A DNA stretch of 64,000 bases from Rathayibacter sp. Leaf185 (GCF_001423885.1 NZ_LMPP01000007.1:37659-101658); one strand, 5' to 3'. Shown: positions 7,896 to 16,435, counted from the stretch's first letter. Notes: generated by a model not told the origin, from the letters alone. Numbers and translations are program-made.

Positions 7896-8548
7896 TAGGA
7901 GCTCCTCGTGGTCGAGTGCGCCCAGATGGAGGTGAGCTCCAGGGCGACTGCGTTGTAGTCGTAGATCGCATTGGCGGTTTGCCTGGTGTCGGGGTACTGC
8001 GTCACAACGTCTCCGGTGAGCGGCGAATCGCTGATCGATTTGTACTGTCGGATGTGCTGCTTGAAGCGAGGGAGCTTGAGGCTTACATCCACGAGATTGA
8101 CCCAGTCTTCGAGGAGGTTCGGTACACGCATGTCCACCTTGCCGAGCAGGACTCGGTACGGAACATCTCGGGGCTCGATGAGCTTGCTGATCGTGTTGCG
8201 CGTCGGATCGACAGCAAGCGCTTCTGGAACCATCGGCACGATCGCGAAGTCGGAGACATCGAGAACGGCACCGAGGATCGCCGTATCAGTCAGGTTTCCT
8301 GGTGTATCTACGAAGACCACGTCGTACGGCAGCTCCCGCAGGCGTGTGAGCGTGTTGGGGTCGGTGTTCTCCGCGAAGTCGAAGGGCAGCCGCTCCCCTG
8401 CCCGAGCCGCCCACATGGTGGTCGACTGTTGGGGGTCGACGTCGACCACGAGCACTCGCGCGTTCTTGGCGGCGACGGCCGCAAGGTTCATCAGACTCGT
8501 CGTCTTCCCGACCCCGCCCTTCTGATTTGCCAGGGACACGATGCGCAT
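7895..8548 (-). CDS. parA: ParA family partition ATPase
   Basis: A 217-residue ParA/MinD-type ATPase with deviant Walker A KGGVGKTT, the DVDPQQS box and DVVFVDTPG. It lacks an N-terminal DNA-binding extension, as in type Ib plasmid ParA. The ATG at 8548 follows GAGAGGAG with 5-nt spacing; a GTG five codons upstream lies inside that sequence. It drives plasmid segregation together with the small downstream partner and the repeats upstream. Confidence 0.9.
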   Translation of the reverse strand: MRIVSLANQKGGVGKTTSLMNLAAVAAKNARVLVVDVDPQQSTTMWAARAGERLPFDFAENTDPNTLTRLRELPYDVVFVDTPGNLTDTAILGAVLDVSDFAIVPMVPEALAVDPTRNTISKLIEPRDVPYRVLLGKVDMRVPNLLEDWVNLVDVSLKLPRFKQHIRQYKSISDSPLTGDVVTQYPDTRQTANAIYDYNAVALELTSIWAHSTTRSS

Positions 8549-8567
8549 GGATGCTCCTCTCACTCCC

Positions 8568-8985
8568 GTAGTTACAGAGTACCAAAGTTCGGCGAAAGGT
8601 CCCTAACTTCGGACGTCTGTAACCCACGAAGTACGTGGTACCACCGCCCTCGACGACCCGAGTTGCACCTGGTCGCCTCCGAGCAGCGCTGGGACATCGA
8701 CGGACGCTTGCGACGCAGGTCTCTTCTAACGCTTGAGCCCAGTTCGTTCCACTAGGTCCAGGTGGCACGTGGAACTTCCCCGCCACCAGCAACTTCGGCC
8801 GTCAACAAAGCCTGTGATCTACAGAACTACAAAGTCTGTAACTCTGTAGACGGGTCCTCTTCCGTCTCCCTGACACACTGGGCTCCCCAGTCTCACAATA
8901 CGACTTACAGAGTTCGTGATTCTGAAACTTACAGACCACGGCGTGGCGACCTGGGACCAAAGTTACAGACTTTGTAGTTCTGTAT
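8568..8985. repeat. Repeat-rich centromere-like region upstream of parA
   Basis: Words related to TTACAGA and CTGTAA recur at about 8573, 8612, 8820, 8835, 8904, 8928 and 8963. A 23-bp segment at 8821-8843 (starting ACAGAACTACAAAGTC) is perfectly inverted at 8961-8983. The stretch 8549-9047 carries no gene I can support. This is most likely parS, possibly also the parA promoter/operator. Confidence 0.6.
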
Positions 8986-9047
8986 CTTTCGAAGTTTGGA
9001 ACTTACACCGCAATGTGGTTCATGTCTCCATACGCCTGCAGCTGCGG

Positions 9048-9305
9048 TCAGTGCGCGAACGCCATCGCCAGTTCGCCCCAAGGGGTTGTGGGGCGTCGGG
9101 AGAGCGCGCCGCGCTTCATCGTCCAGACGGGTCCCTTGCGGACCGCGGGGAGTCCGAGGCCGACAGCGGAGCGGCCATGGCGCTTGGTCACGGCATCGAT
9201 GGTCGCGCCGAGGCCCCTGGTGTCGAAGGCGGTATCGAAGACGTCGAGGGAGGCGTGGGAGTTCCTGGGGGAGAGGTTGGTGAGGATGACGCTTGCGCTG
9301 TTCAG
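9048..9305 (-). pseudogene. umuC 3' remnant (Y-family DNA polymerase)
   Basis: Reading after umuD in the -1 frame gives ~85 residues, including TIDAVTKRHGRSAVGLGLP, VWTMKRGALSRRPTTPWGEL and a stop. This is the typical C-terminus of UmuC/DinP-like polymerases (GRGT..., W.MKR..LSPRYTT...). The first three quarters, with the polymerase active site, are missing. No start codon precedes the fragment. The deletion joins it directly to the end of umuD. Confidence 0.75.
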
Positions 9306-9751
9306 AGCGCACGGTGGAGGCGGTGGAGGCAGGCGGTGACGACGCCCCAGATCTGGAGGTCGCTGAGTTCAGGGACGAGGATCGGCGGGTACTCGGAGTT
9401 CTCGGCGCGCAGGATGACGCCGCCGGGGGAGTGTTCGAGGCGTTTGACGGTGAGTTCGCCGTCGAGGATCGCGACGACGACGTTGCCGTGCTTGGGGGAG
9501 AGGGAGCGATCGACCACCAGTTCGTCGCCGTCGCTGATGCCGGCGCCGATCATGCTCTCCCCGGAGACGCGGACGATGAAGGTGGAGGTCTTGTCGCGGA
9601 TGAGGTGGTCGTTGAGGTCGAGGGAGCCGTCGAAGTAGTCCTGCGCGGGAGAGGGGAACCCGGCGGCTACCGCGTCGCCGGCGACGAGGAACGCGATCGC
9701 CACGGCGTCCAGGGCCGGAGTCGAGATCCGCTCCACGATCGTCACAGTCAT
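9302..9751 (-). CDS. umuD: UmuD-like S24 peptidase, SOS-controlled
   Basis: A 149-residue LexA/UmuD-family protein. The cleavage region AAGFPSPAQDY, catalytic Ser in GESMIGAGI and Lys in LTVKRLE are all present, so self-processing should work. AGGAGG precedes the ATG at 9751 by 7 nt, and an SOS box lies just upstream. UmuD' normally partners UmuC in translesion synthesis; here only a 3' scrap of umuC follows, so the protein may act with a host polymerase or serve another function. Confidence 0.85.
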   Translation of the reverse strand: MTVTIVERISTPALDAVAIAFLVAGDAVAAGFPSPAQDYFDGSLDLNDHLIRDKTSTFIVRVSGESMIGAGISDGDELVVDRSLSPKHGNVVVAILDGELTVKRLEHSPGGVILRAENSEYPPILVPELSDLQIWGVVTACLHRLHRAL

Positions 9752-9772
9752 CTCGATACCTCCTGATACGTT

Positions 9773-9786
9773 CGAACATACGTTCG
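9773..9786 (-). promoter_or_regulatory. SOS (LexA) box upstream of umuD
   Basis: CGAACATACGTTCG is a perfect match to the CGAAC-N4-GTTCG box of actinobacterial/Gram-positive LexA, 21 nt before the umuD start. Confidence 0.85.
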
Positions 9787-9918
9787 ATGAAGGTCGAATG
9801 TAAGTCGGAGGGTCCGACAGCGCTCCTGGGTACCAATGGTTCGGCCGCTGGGTGGAGCCGTCTCGGGCGCGTCGAGCTCGTCGAAAATCCGTGTCGACGT
9901 CGAGGGCCACGTCGGGGG

Positions 9919-11904
9919 CTAGGCAGCGGTGGAGGACCACCAGAGCGATCCGGGGGCGAGCATGCCGGTGCGTCCCCAATGCAGCGCTTCTCGGTGATCG
10001 CCGCGGCCGGCGGCGTCGCGGGGGTAGAGCGGCCAGACGCGCTCACCGGGAGTGGTGTCCTCGAACAGGGGTCGGCTCGACACGTGTCGGCGTCGTGGGC
10101 GTTGCCTGGGGGAGGAGGAGCGGTGGGTCAGTTCGGCTTGCCACCAGGCCCAGACCTCGCGTTCGACGTCGTATCGGTGGGCTCGATCTGCGAGGGCTCC
10201 GTCGACGCCGAGGATGCGAGCTGCGGCAGTGCGGAGGTCACGCTTGGCGCGGGTCCACCCGGTCGTGTGCTTGATGATCAGCCGGTGTGTGCGTAGGCGG
10301 GAGAGAGCAGTGGCGGCGGTGCGAGTAGTGACTCCGAGCAGCGTGGCTGCGGCGTCGAGGGCGAGGGTCCCTTCGCGACGCAGCAGAGCGTAGGTCTTTC
10401 CTGCCAGGTGTCCCAGGCCAGCGCGGGTGAAGAGATCGTGCCGGGTGTCGGTGAGGTCTACTTCGAGCATGGTCAGGAGCATGGTTCGTTCGGTGAAGAT
10501 CGGACCGGGGGGGCGGGGGTTATTAGTGGTTGTGGCCGGACCTTGCAGTGGGCCTGTGGAAAAATGCTCGGACAGTCGCCATTCGCTGGCGTTCGAGCCG
10601 TCCGCGCGGACGGCGAGCTGCACGTAGCCGTCTTCGCGGAGAGTCCGCAGGGCGCTGGCCGCGGTGGTGCGGCCCAGGCCCGCGAGGAGGGCGAGGTCTC
10701 GGATGGATGCGGCGACGGTGCGCTTGCCGGTATGCAGGGTCAGGTAGGCCAGCGCGGTGAGAATCGTCTTCTCCGACGTCGCCCGCTCACTCCGGCCCCA
10801 CCGGCCCGGGCTCACCCGGAACCGCTCGAGGAGAGCGCTGACGGAGCCGACGAGGCTCTCCAGCTCCACCATGTCGCCCGGCTCGCGCTCGGACGGGAGA
10901 ACGGCGTGCAGCGCCGCGTACTGGAGCGCCTTCTGCCACTGCCGCGTCAGGCGCTCGGCCGCTTCGTCCCGCGAGCGCGGACGGCGGTGGCCGCGACCGG
11001 TGTTCTTGGTCCGGAAGTGCTCCATCCCGGGAGCGGTCCGCGCGGCGTGCTCGACGTCGGTCAAGGACCAGCCAGCGTGCGCCGCGGAGAGCAGGCACAT
11101 GAACGCCGTCCACGACGGATTCGCGCCGCCACCCGCCGTCGCCATGTGCCCGGCGCCGGCAGCGCTGAGCTGGCGGTGCGCCCGATGCGCAGTCGTCGCG
11201 GCGACCGGGGGAGCGGCGTCGACAGACCGGGGCGGGCGGGACGCTTGCAGCGCAGTAGTCACGGACTCGACCGCGGCCACGGTGACGGTCGCGTCCAGCA
11301 GCTCCTCCACGCGGCCGCGGAGAACGCTCGAGAAACTGCCGTCGCGGTGCGGGGACAGCGGCGGTCGAGCGGCGCCGGTGCGGGGGTTGCAGAGCATCCC
11401 GTGATCCAGCGTGCGGAAGTTCGCGCGAGCAGCGATCGCCAACCGAGCCACCAACTCGGCCGGCGCACCCTCGGCGAGTGCGATCCACAGGTGCCGGCCG
11501 CCGGTCCCTGAGGACTGGCACACCAGGTGGGCCACATGGTGCGCGTCCAGAACGGCGGAGAGAGCGTCGCAGTCGTCCGCGGCCTGCTCCATGAGGTCCG
11601 CGTCGACGCCGTGGGAGTCCTTGCCGTCGAAGTCGAAGCAGAGCAGCCGGAACGTGCCTGTGTCGTCCGCAAGGTAGACCGCCCAGGGAGTGCTCGGGGC
11701 AACTGGAGAAATCAGGAACGCCATGGGATACGCGTTCTCATCCAAGCGCCCGTAGGCGTCGCGGCGCATCGTCCGGACAGTGCCGCGCGGGCTCAGCCGA
11801 CGCGTCAGGGACCATGCGTCACCGCCGAGCGTCGACGAGCTGCTACGGCGCGCCGAAAGATCCATCATTGAATCTCTCAGCCCGTCGTGTAATCTTTCGG
11901 GCAT
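9919..11904 (-). CDS. Replication initiator with primase-like (AEP) domain
   Basis: A 661-residue protein. Residues ~80-190 resemble an archaeo-eukaryotic primase/prim-pol core: LLCFDFDGKD provides the D-x-D motif and SSGTGGRHLWIAL the S-x-H motif. The C-terminal half contains at least two winged-helix-like segments (SIRDLALLAGLGRTTAASAL; AATLLGVTTRTAATALSRL) suitable for origin binding. GGGAGG is well spaced before the ATG. Actinobacterial plasmid initiators of this layout exist; together with the neighbouring par genes this is the best Rep candidate in the window. The last ~60 residues are Arg/Pro-rich and may be poorly structured. Confidence 0.75.
   Translation of the reverse strand: MPERLHDGLRDSMMDLSARRSSSSTLGGDAWSLTRRLSPRGTVRTMRRDAYGRLDENAYPMAFLISPVAPSTPWAVYLADDTGTFRLLCFDFDGKDSHGVDADLMEQAADDCDALSAVLDAHHVAHLVCQSSGTGGRHLWIALAEGAPAELVARLAIAARANFRTLDHGMLCNPRTGAARPPLSPHRDGSFSSVLRGRVEELLDATVTVAAVESVTTALQASRPPRSVDAAPPVAATTAHRAHRQLSAAGAGHMATAGGGANPSWTAFMCLLSAAHAGWSLTDVEHAARTAPGMEHFRTKNTGRGHRRPRSRDEAAERLTRQWQKALQYAALHAVLPSEREPGDMVELESLVGSVSALLERFRVSPGRWGRSERATSEKTILTALAYLTLHTGKRTVAASIRDLALLAGLGRTTAASALRTLREDGYVQLAVRADGSNASEWRLSEHFSTGPLQGPATTTNNPRPPGPIFTERTMLLTMLEVDLTDTRHDLFTRAGLGHLAGKTYALLRREGTLALDAAATLLGVTTRTAATALSRLRTHRLIIKHTTGWTRAKRDLRTAAARILGVDGALADRAHRYDVEREVWAWWQAELTHRSSSPRQRPRRRHVSSRPLFEDTTPGERVWPLYPRDAAGRGDHREALHWGRTGMLAPGSLWWSSTAA
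11853..11900. promoter_or_regulatory. Inverted repeat at the start of the rep gene
   Basis: CCGAAAGAT (11853-11861) and ATCTTTCGG (11892-11900) are exact reverse complements 30 nt apart, spanning the first 17 codons of rep. It may be an autoregulatory operator or initiator binding site. Confidence 0.4.
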
Positions 11905-11990
11905 AGAGAAGCCTCCCGTGAGGGTGGTGACTTGATTAGCTCGGACCCGTTGCTTTGGTCGGTGTCGGGGTACGAGCTACGAAACTTGGT

Positions 11991-12012
11991 GAGGCCCGCT
12001 TCGGCGGGCCTC
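11991..12012 (-). terminator. GC-rich terminator after the 78-aa gene
   Basis: GAGGCCCGC-TTCG-GCGGGCCTC is a perfect 9-bp stem with a stable tetraloop, 6 nt beyond the stop of the minus-strand gene at 12019. Confidence 0.75.
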
Positions 12013-12018
12013 CTTCGT

Positions 12019-12255
12019 TTAAGCGGCGGAGATGTGCGCCTCCTGGTCGATATCGAACGTCGGTGCCAGCACGGGCAGGCGCCCGGTGGAGTCGCGGAGC
12101 TGATCTGCCAGAAGCTCGAAGTACAGCGAGCGGGAGACGCCTGAGGCCTTGGCGGCGCCGTCGACGTCGTCCTTTAGCACGTGAGGCATCTGAAACTCGA
12201 CGGGCACGGTGACGGCGCCGTTGCGCGCGCGTCGCTTCTGCTTGATCGGAGCCAT
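12019..12255 (-). CDS. Small RHH-like putative regulator, 78 aa
   Basis: A 78-residue protein with a basic N-terminus (MAPIKQKRRARNG) followed by VPVEFQMPHVLKDDVDGAAK and VSRSLYFELLADQL, a strand-helix-helix pattern as in CopG-type repressors. The ATG at 12255 is chosen because the homologous-looking part starts there; the longer upstream frame is Arg/Pro-rich and crosses two dyad sites that are probably its own operators. It lies directly upstream of rep in the same direction and may control copy number. The function is inferred. Confidence 0.55.
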   Translation of the reverse strand: MAPIKQKRRARNGAVTVPVEFQMPHVLKDDVDGAAKASGVSRSLYFELLADQLRDSTGRLPVLAPTFDIDQEAHISAA

Positions 12256-12273
12256 GCCACCAGAGTGGTGATT

Positions 12274-12328
12274 TAACCCCGGGATTGTGCGCGCCACGCC
12301 GCGCGTAGGGCGGATCAATCCCGGGATT
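12274..12328. promoter_or_regulatory. Pair of dyad operators, 42 bp apart
   Basis: AACCCCGGGATT (12275-12286) and the perfect palindrome AATCCCGGGATT (12317-12328) are centred 42 bp apart, four helical turns. They lie just upstream of the RHH-like gene and would place two dimers on the same DNA face. Confidence 0.5.
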
Positions 12329-12425
12329 AAGCGCGATTGCTGCCGAGGGGCAGGGGCGTCAGCCCAAGTCGCGCCGTGACGGCCCCTACCTGCCGGGGCA
12401 TGAGACTCCCGTCGAACAACCATGT

Positions 12426-12450
12426 CGGCACCCTACCAAAATAGGTGCCG
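12426..12450 (-). terminator. Hairpin after the alpha/beta hydrolase gene
   Basis: CGGCACC and GGTGCCG pair perfectly around an 11-nt loop, 35 nt beyond the hydrolase stop. On the minus strand the loop contains TATTTTGG. Confidence 0.5.
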
Positions 12451-12484
12451 CTCCCGTACCGATTCCGGTACACCGTCCAGAGGG

Positions 12485-13648
12485 TCAGCCAGGACTCTGC
12501 AACCACTCACGAACCGAGGCGTCGAAGACGTCCGGCGCGACGTTGTACTCCCAGGCATGCGCAGCGGGCGGGAGCAGGGCTAGCGCGCTCCGCTCGACGT
12601 TCACGCTCACGAAGGCCCGTGACAACGAGGCAGGCACCTCCCGATCTCCTTCTGAGTGGATGAGGAGGGTCGGAACGGTGAGTCTCGGTCCTTTGGTCCA
12701 GTCCAGGGCATCGAAATCGATGGGCCCGGGAAGTCCTACGAGGGTGCTGAGGGGGCGAGTGGAGAGCGCGAACGTCCCAAGCGCACCCACCACCGATGGC
12801 AGATGAGCACGGCGCGCTCCAGCCCGAATGACCTGCCGCCAGTCGGTGGCGGGCGCGATGAGGACGAGGGCGGTGATGAGTTGGCGGTGTCGAGACCGCT
12901 CGGTGAGTTGAAGTGCGATGCCGCCACCGAGGGACCAGCCGAACAGAACGATGCTGTGCGCTCCGTGCTCCACGGCGTAGTTGATCGCAGCATCGACGTC
13001 ATCCCATTCGCTTTGACCGAGAGTCGACGCCCTGTTCTTCGCTGGTGGCCCATCTCCGTCACCTCGGAACGAAGGAACGAGCGACGTGTAGCCGAGCTTG
13101 CGTGCTGCCGGGACTGAGCGCAGCGCGGTGATGCGGGTGGTGCGTATGCCGTGCACGTGGATCGCCCAGGTTGTTTCGCCCTCGCCGCCGGTCGACGGGA
13201 AGAGCCACGCCGGACATGGGCCTGTTGGCGCGTCGACGTGAATCTCGCGCACGCGCGGGTCGATGTCCTCAGGACGTGCGAAGACGTGCCCGGTCCATCG
13301 GCCTTCGTGAGCGGTAGAGAGATCGCCGCCGGTGACTCGAAGAACCTCGCGCCGAACGGTCCGCTCGATCGCGTCGTGATGAAGGATCCGGCCGACGAGC
13401 GCGTGGCCCCGATCGGAGTCGAACCAGAAGCCGTACTCGCCGTCGTGAAGGGTTTCGGGCGTGGCGTGGAGAGTGAGGCTGTCCGGGGTCGCCGAGAGGA
13501 CCTGCACGGTCCTCTTGCGCCCGGGCATCACGACTCGCCGCCCCAGGACGACACCGACGCCTGCCAGCAGGGAGAGGGCAGTCACAGCGGCTCCCGCTAC
13601 TCCTGCGACAGCTCTCACGCCGCCTTGCCGGGCGCTCATCGAGTCCAA
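12485..13648 (-). CDS. Alpha/beta hydrolase with N-terminal membrane anchor
   Basis: A 387-residue protein. An N-terminal hydrophobic segment (~14-36) is a signal anchor. The hydrolase core has the nucleophile elbow FGWSLGGG, an acid in HSEGDREV and a His in AAHAWEYN, in the correct order. The substrate is unknown. The start overlaps the end of the upstream membrane-protein gene by 13 nt, making it the last gene of a four-gene unit (regulator, protease, membrane protein, hydrolase). Confidence 0.8.
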   Translation of the reverse strand: MDSMSARQGGVRAVAGVAGAAVTALSLLAGVGVVLGRRVVMPGRKRTVQVLSATPDSLTLHATPETLHDGEYGFWFDSDRGHALVGRILHHDAIERTVRREVLRVTGGDLSTAHEGRWTGHVFARPEDIDPRVREIHVDAPTGPCPAWLFPSTGGEGETTWAIHVHGIRTTRITALRSVPAARKLGYTSLVPSFRGDGDGPPAKNRASTLGQSEWDDVDAAINYAVEHGAHSIVLFGWSLGGGIALQLTERSRHRQLITALVLIAPATDWRQVIRAGARRAHLPSVVGALGTFALSTRPLSTLVGLPGPIDFDALDWTKGPRLTVPTLLIHSEGDREVPASLSRAFVSVNVERSALALLPPAAHAWEYNVAPDVFDASVREWLQSPG

Positions 13649-14580
13649 GCTCTTGTGGTCGCGGGGGAGGGGAGCTGTTCCATCACGATGGCCTCCGCCG
13701 CTGCAACGTGACGAGCGTCGGCTGGTGTCAGACGGCCGCGGTGAGCGTTCTCGAAGTCGCGTAGCGCGATGACCAGGTCATACACGACCGCGATCGATGA
13801 TTCGTCTCGAGCGCGACTTGACCCGTTCGTAGTCGGCATCACCGCGAGTCTGCCGGCGAGGCGGCGAAGTCGCCGTGCATGCCGACTGAGTCGTGCCTCG
13901 CGCATGGCCTTCTGCAGAGTGAATGAGGCGATTCCGGTGACGATGAGGATCACGCCGCAGTAGAACAGGAAGTCGAACGCGTTCCGCAGGAGGACGCGGA
14001 AACCGAGGTCGGTGATCTCGAAGTGGTCGAGGGACAAGACGATGATCTCGTCGATGCAGGCGAGGATGACGAGGCTGCTGCCTGCGACGAAGAAGCCGTA
14101 GGAGCGCGCTTTTCTGCGACGGAGACCAAGGAGGAGCATCGTCGAGATGGCGAGGATCGCCGTCATGTAGATGCTGGCGTAAAGCCAGGTACTTGTCTGG
14201 GAGATGTGCTCGGTGATGAAAGTTTTCGAGGTGGGTTCCTTGTCGGTGATGAACAGGAACGGCACGACGAAGGACACGACCATGGCGGCGAGGATGAGCT
14301 TCCTCGTCCAGAATCGTGGGGTGCTGCGGGACTGAAGGAGGGCTGCTCTCATGACCAACCAGAACGCGGTGGTCGCCAGGACGTTCTGGGCGAGGTTGAT
14401 GTAGTTCTCGCCACCGAGGAACCGGTCCAATCCGGGGTGGACTCGGGTGAGGAGCGCGAGGGAGCCGACTCCGCTCGCGAGCCAGGACAGCCGGCTCGAG
14501 GGCTGGGAGACAGCAGCGGGGATCCGGGCGACGAAGACGACGGCGAGGACCGCAAGAGCGATCAGGGCTAGAGCCTGCAT
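13636..14580 (-). CDS. Multi-pass membrane protein, MAB_1171c-like
   Basis: A 314-residue protein with about seven hydrophobic segments over residues 1-230 and a basic, helical C-terminal cytosolic part (MREARLSRHARRLRRL...). From size, topology and the XRE plus ImmA/IrrE neighbours it resembles the 'MAB_1171c family putative transporter' group of actinobacteria as I recall it; homology was not tested. The ATG adjoins the stop of the protease gene. It could be a receptor or channel whose signal is passed to the protease and repressor. Confidence 0.65.
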   Translation of the reverse strand: MQALALIALAVLAVVFVARIPAAVSQPSSRLSWLASGVGSLALLTRVHPGLDRFLGGENYINLAQNVLATTAFWLVMRAALLQSRSTPRFWTRKLILAAMVVSFVVPFLFITDKEPTSKTFITEHISQTSTWLYASIYMTAILAISTMLLLGLRRRKARSYGFFVAGSSLVILACIDEIIVLSLDHFEITDLGFRVLLRNAFDFLFYCGVILIVTGIASFTLQKAMREARLSRHARRLRRLAGRLAVMPTTNGSSRARDESSIAVVYDLVIALRDFENAHRGRLTPADARHVAAAEAIVMEQLPSPATTRAWTR

Positions 14581-15111
14581 CTACCCGAAGACCTCCTCGT
14601 CCTCCCGGAAACGAGGACGCAGGAGTGAGCGGGAAAGAAGATGGGCGAGGTGCTCTGCTTCGCCTTCGAGAATGCGCCGGTCCCCATCGACGTTCTCGAG
14701 GTCCTCCAAGCCGCCTGCTTCTAGGAGCCGGCCGCGCACGACTCCGTTCGTCCCCCGATAGGAGGCGACGGAAGAGTCGTCCCCAAGGACGTTGCAGCCG
14801 GGGTGGCGGAGGGCGATATGAGCGAGTTCGTGCAGGATGCAGTGCATCTGGTAGAGCCGGGTATCGGTCGAGCGGTAGAGAATCTGGGCCTCGTCGGGGA
14901 AATCGACCCAGAGAGCTGTGAGCGTCTGCCAGTCATCGTCGTCGATGGCATCGACGTGGATCGGTTTGCCGTGCAGGTCAGAGACATGCTTGAGGAGGGC
15001 ATCCAGGGTCTGATCGTCCTGGAACCGGTTCTCCTCGAACGTCTGCGTCGTGCGTGCGGCGACGTCGGCGTGTTCGAACCACAGGGCTTCGTTGCTCTGG
15101 GTGGTGCTCAT
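14581..15111 (-). CDS. ImmA/IrrE family zinc metallopeptidase
   Basis: A 176-residue protein with the zinc motif HELAHIALRH and a downstream acidic helix EGEAEHLAHLLSR that may supply the third ligand. Members such as ImmA and IrrE cleave or inactivate a partnered XRE-type repressor. Here the XRE gene overlaps the start by 4 nt, which fits exactly this pairing. Confidence 0.85.
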   Translation of the reverse strand: MSTTQSNEALWFEHADVAARTTQTFEENRFQDDQTLDALLKHVSDLHGKPIHVDAIDDDDWQTLTALWVDFPDEAQILYRSTDTRLYQMHCILHELAHIALRHPGCNVLGDDSSVASYRGTNGVVRGRLLEAGGLEDLENVDGDRRILEGEAEHLAHLLSRSLLRPRFREDEEVFG

Positions 15112-15812
15112 TCGGTAGTGCCCTCCTTCGGAGTTCGCTCGATCGACAGAATCGCCTTGGTCACGGCGGCGAGCTGCTTCGCGTTCATGCCCCCAAGCGC
15201 TCGAGCACTGACCGAGGTGGCTCCGGTAGCCAGTAGCGCCCGGTGGAAGCGGATCTCCGCTTCGATGAGCTCGCTGGCTTCGTCTTCACGCCTTGCAGTC
15301 AGGTACTCGTAGCTGACGCCGAAGAACTCGCTGAGACCGACGAGCAGATCGACTGGGAGCCGCGTGGAGCCCTCCAGCTCAAGCAGCTCATCCCAGTCCT
15401 TCGGCTCGAAGCTGATGTCACGACCGCGGATGGACTGAACGAGGGTGTCGAGCGTGAAGATCTGAGCATCCGCACTCGTCGGCCCTTCGGCGAGGAATCG
15501 GAGTCGTCGAGCGAACTCCCTGCCGTCGATGCGCTCAGCAGTGAGCTCTCCGCCACCGTCTTCCGGGTTCGGAGAAGACGCGAGCTGCAGCACTTCGTAC
15601 GGTTCGACCCCGAAGGCTCCAGCGAGCTTCTCGATGTCGTTGGTGGTGAACGGCGCTTCGCCGCGCAGACGGATGTAGAAGTAGTTCGCCGAGATGCCTG
15701 CAGCACGGATGAGTTCGGTGTTGGTCAGTCGTGCACGATCGCGGAGCGTCTCGACCGCGCGGACCACGCGTCGCGAAAAGTCGGTCGGTCCCGGCGCCGG
15801 TCGTCTAGCCAC
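15108..15812 (-). CDS. XRE family regulator paired with ImmA/IrrE protease
   Basis: A 234-residue protein with an N-terminal helix-turn-helix (TNTELIRAAGISANYFYIRL) and a long C-terminal part (~70-234) that repeats a second helical region (VDLLVGLSEFFGVSYEYL). The start is uncertain: GTG at 15812 follows CCAGGG, and an ATG at 15845 is also in frame. Two dyads upstream (15846-15888) are likely its operators, shared with the divergent lipoprotein gene that opens the T4SS operon, so this repressor may also govern conjugation. Confidence 0.75.
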   Translation of the reverse strand: MARRPAPGPTDFSRRVVRAVETLRDRARLTNTELIRAAGISANYFYIRLRGEAPFTTNDIEKLAGAFGVEPYEVLQLASSPNPEDGGGELTAERIDGREFARRLRFLAEGPTSADAQIFTLDTLVQSIRGRDISFEPKDWDELLELEGSTRLPVDLLVGLSEFFGVSYEYLTARREDEASELIEAEIRFHRALLATGATSVSARALGGMNAKQLAAVTKAILSIERTPKEGTTE

Positions 15813-15845
15813 CCCTGGAATGTACCAAAGATGATATAAGCCCAT

Positions 15846-15888
15846 TTCGGTAACCGAACCGGGTTGCAATAGCTACCGAAATCGGTAG
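15846..15888. promoter_or_regulatory. Twin dyad operators between XRE gene and T4SS operon
   Basis: TTCGGTAACCGAA (15846-15858) and CTACCGAAATCGGTAG (15873-15888) both contain ACCGA/TCGGT half-sites. They occupy the only intergenic space between the divergent XRE gene and the first T4SS gene, so one regulator could control both directions. Confidence 0.6.
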
Positions 15889-15897
15889 TTTTGTCAT

Positions 15898-16431
15898 GTG
15901 CCCGCTTCTTCGTCTCGGTACTCAACCGTCTTGTTCGCCCTCGTCGCCTCCCTCCTCGTGAGCGGCTGCTCGTCGACTTCGCCAGGTGAGGCGTCACGTG
16001 AGAACGAGTCACCGCAGACCGCCTCACCTCTCCCCAACACCCGACTCTCATCGCCGACGCCGACCCCTGAGGGCGTACAACCGGTCGACACGGAGCCGTC
16101 CCCAGAACCGTCTCTCATGAGCACAGCCGTCGCGATTGCGACGGAGGCGGTGGTGGCGTTCTGCCGTCCAACGGTCGGTTACGACACCTGGATCAGCGAG
16201 CTCTACCCGTTTTTGAGCCAGCGGGCCGCAGTGGCCTACGAGACGGTCGACCCGGCAAACGTGCCCTGCACGAGCCTCACGGGCGCTGCGACCGTCCGCG
16301 ACGGTGACGGCGCGTTCACGATGCGCATCCTCGTCCCCACCGACGCGGGGGAGTACTCCGTGTACGTCCACCGCACCAGCGAGAGCACTCCCTGGGCCGT
16401 CGAGCAGATCACCCCTCTGGCCTCGGAATAG
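15898..16431 (+). CDS. Lipoprotein, first gene of the T4SS operon
   Basis: A 177-residue protein with a lipoprotein signal: hydrophobic segment then LLVSGC. A Ser/Pro/Thr-rich linker (~25-75) leads to a small folded domain. The GTG start is close to the promoter and may be leaderless. It precedes the wall hydrolase gene by 4 nt. Probably a surface-exposed subunit or wall-spanning anchor of the conjugation machine; no family recognised. Confidence 0.65.
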   Translation: MPASSSRYSTVLFALVASLLVSGCSSTSPGEASRENESPQTASPLPNTRLSSPTPTPEGVQPVDTEPSPEPSLMSTAVAIATEAVVAFCRPTVGYDTWISELYPFLSQRAAVAYETVDPANVPCTSLTGAATVRDGDGAFTMRILVPTDAGEYSVYVHRTSESTPWAVEQITPLASE

Positions 16432-16435
16432 CCGA

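Noticed and set aside
8929..9312. A 127-residue minus-strand open frame in the umuC remnant
   Set aside because: Arg/Pro/His-rich shadow; the UmuC-like residues are in another frame.
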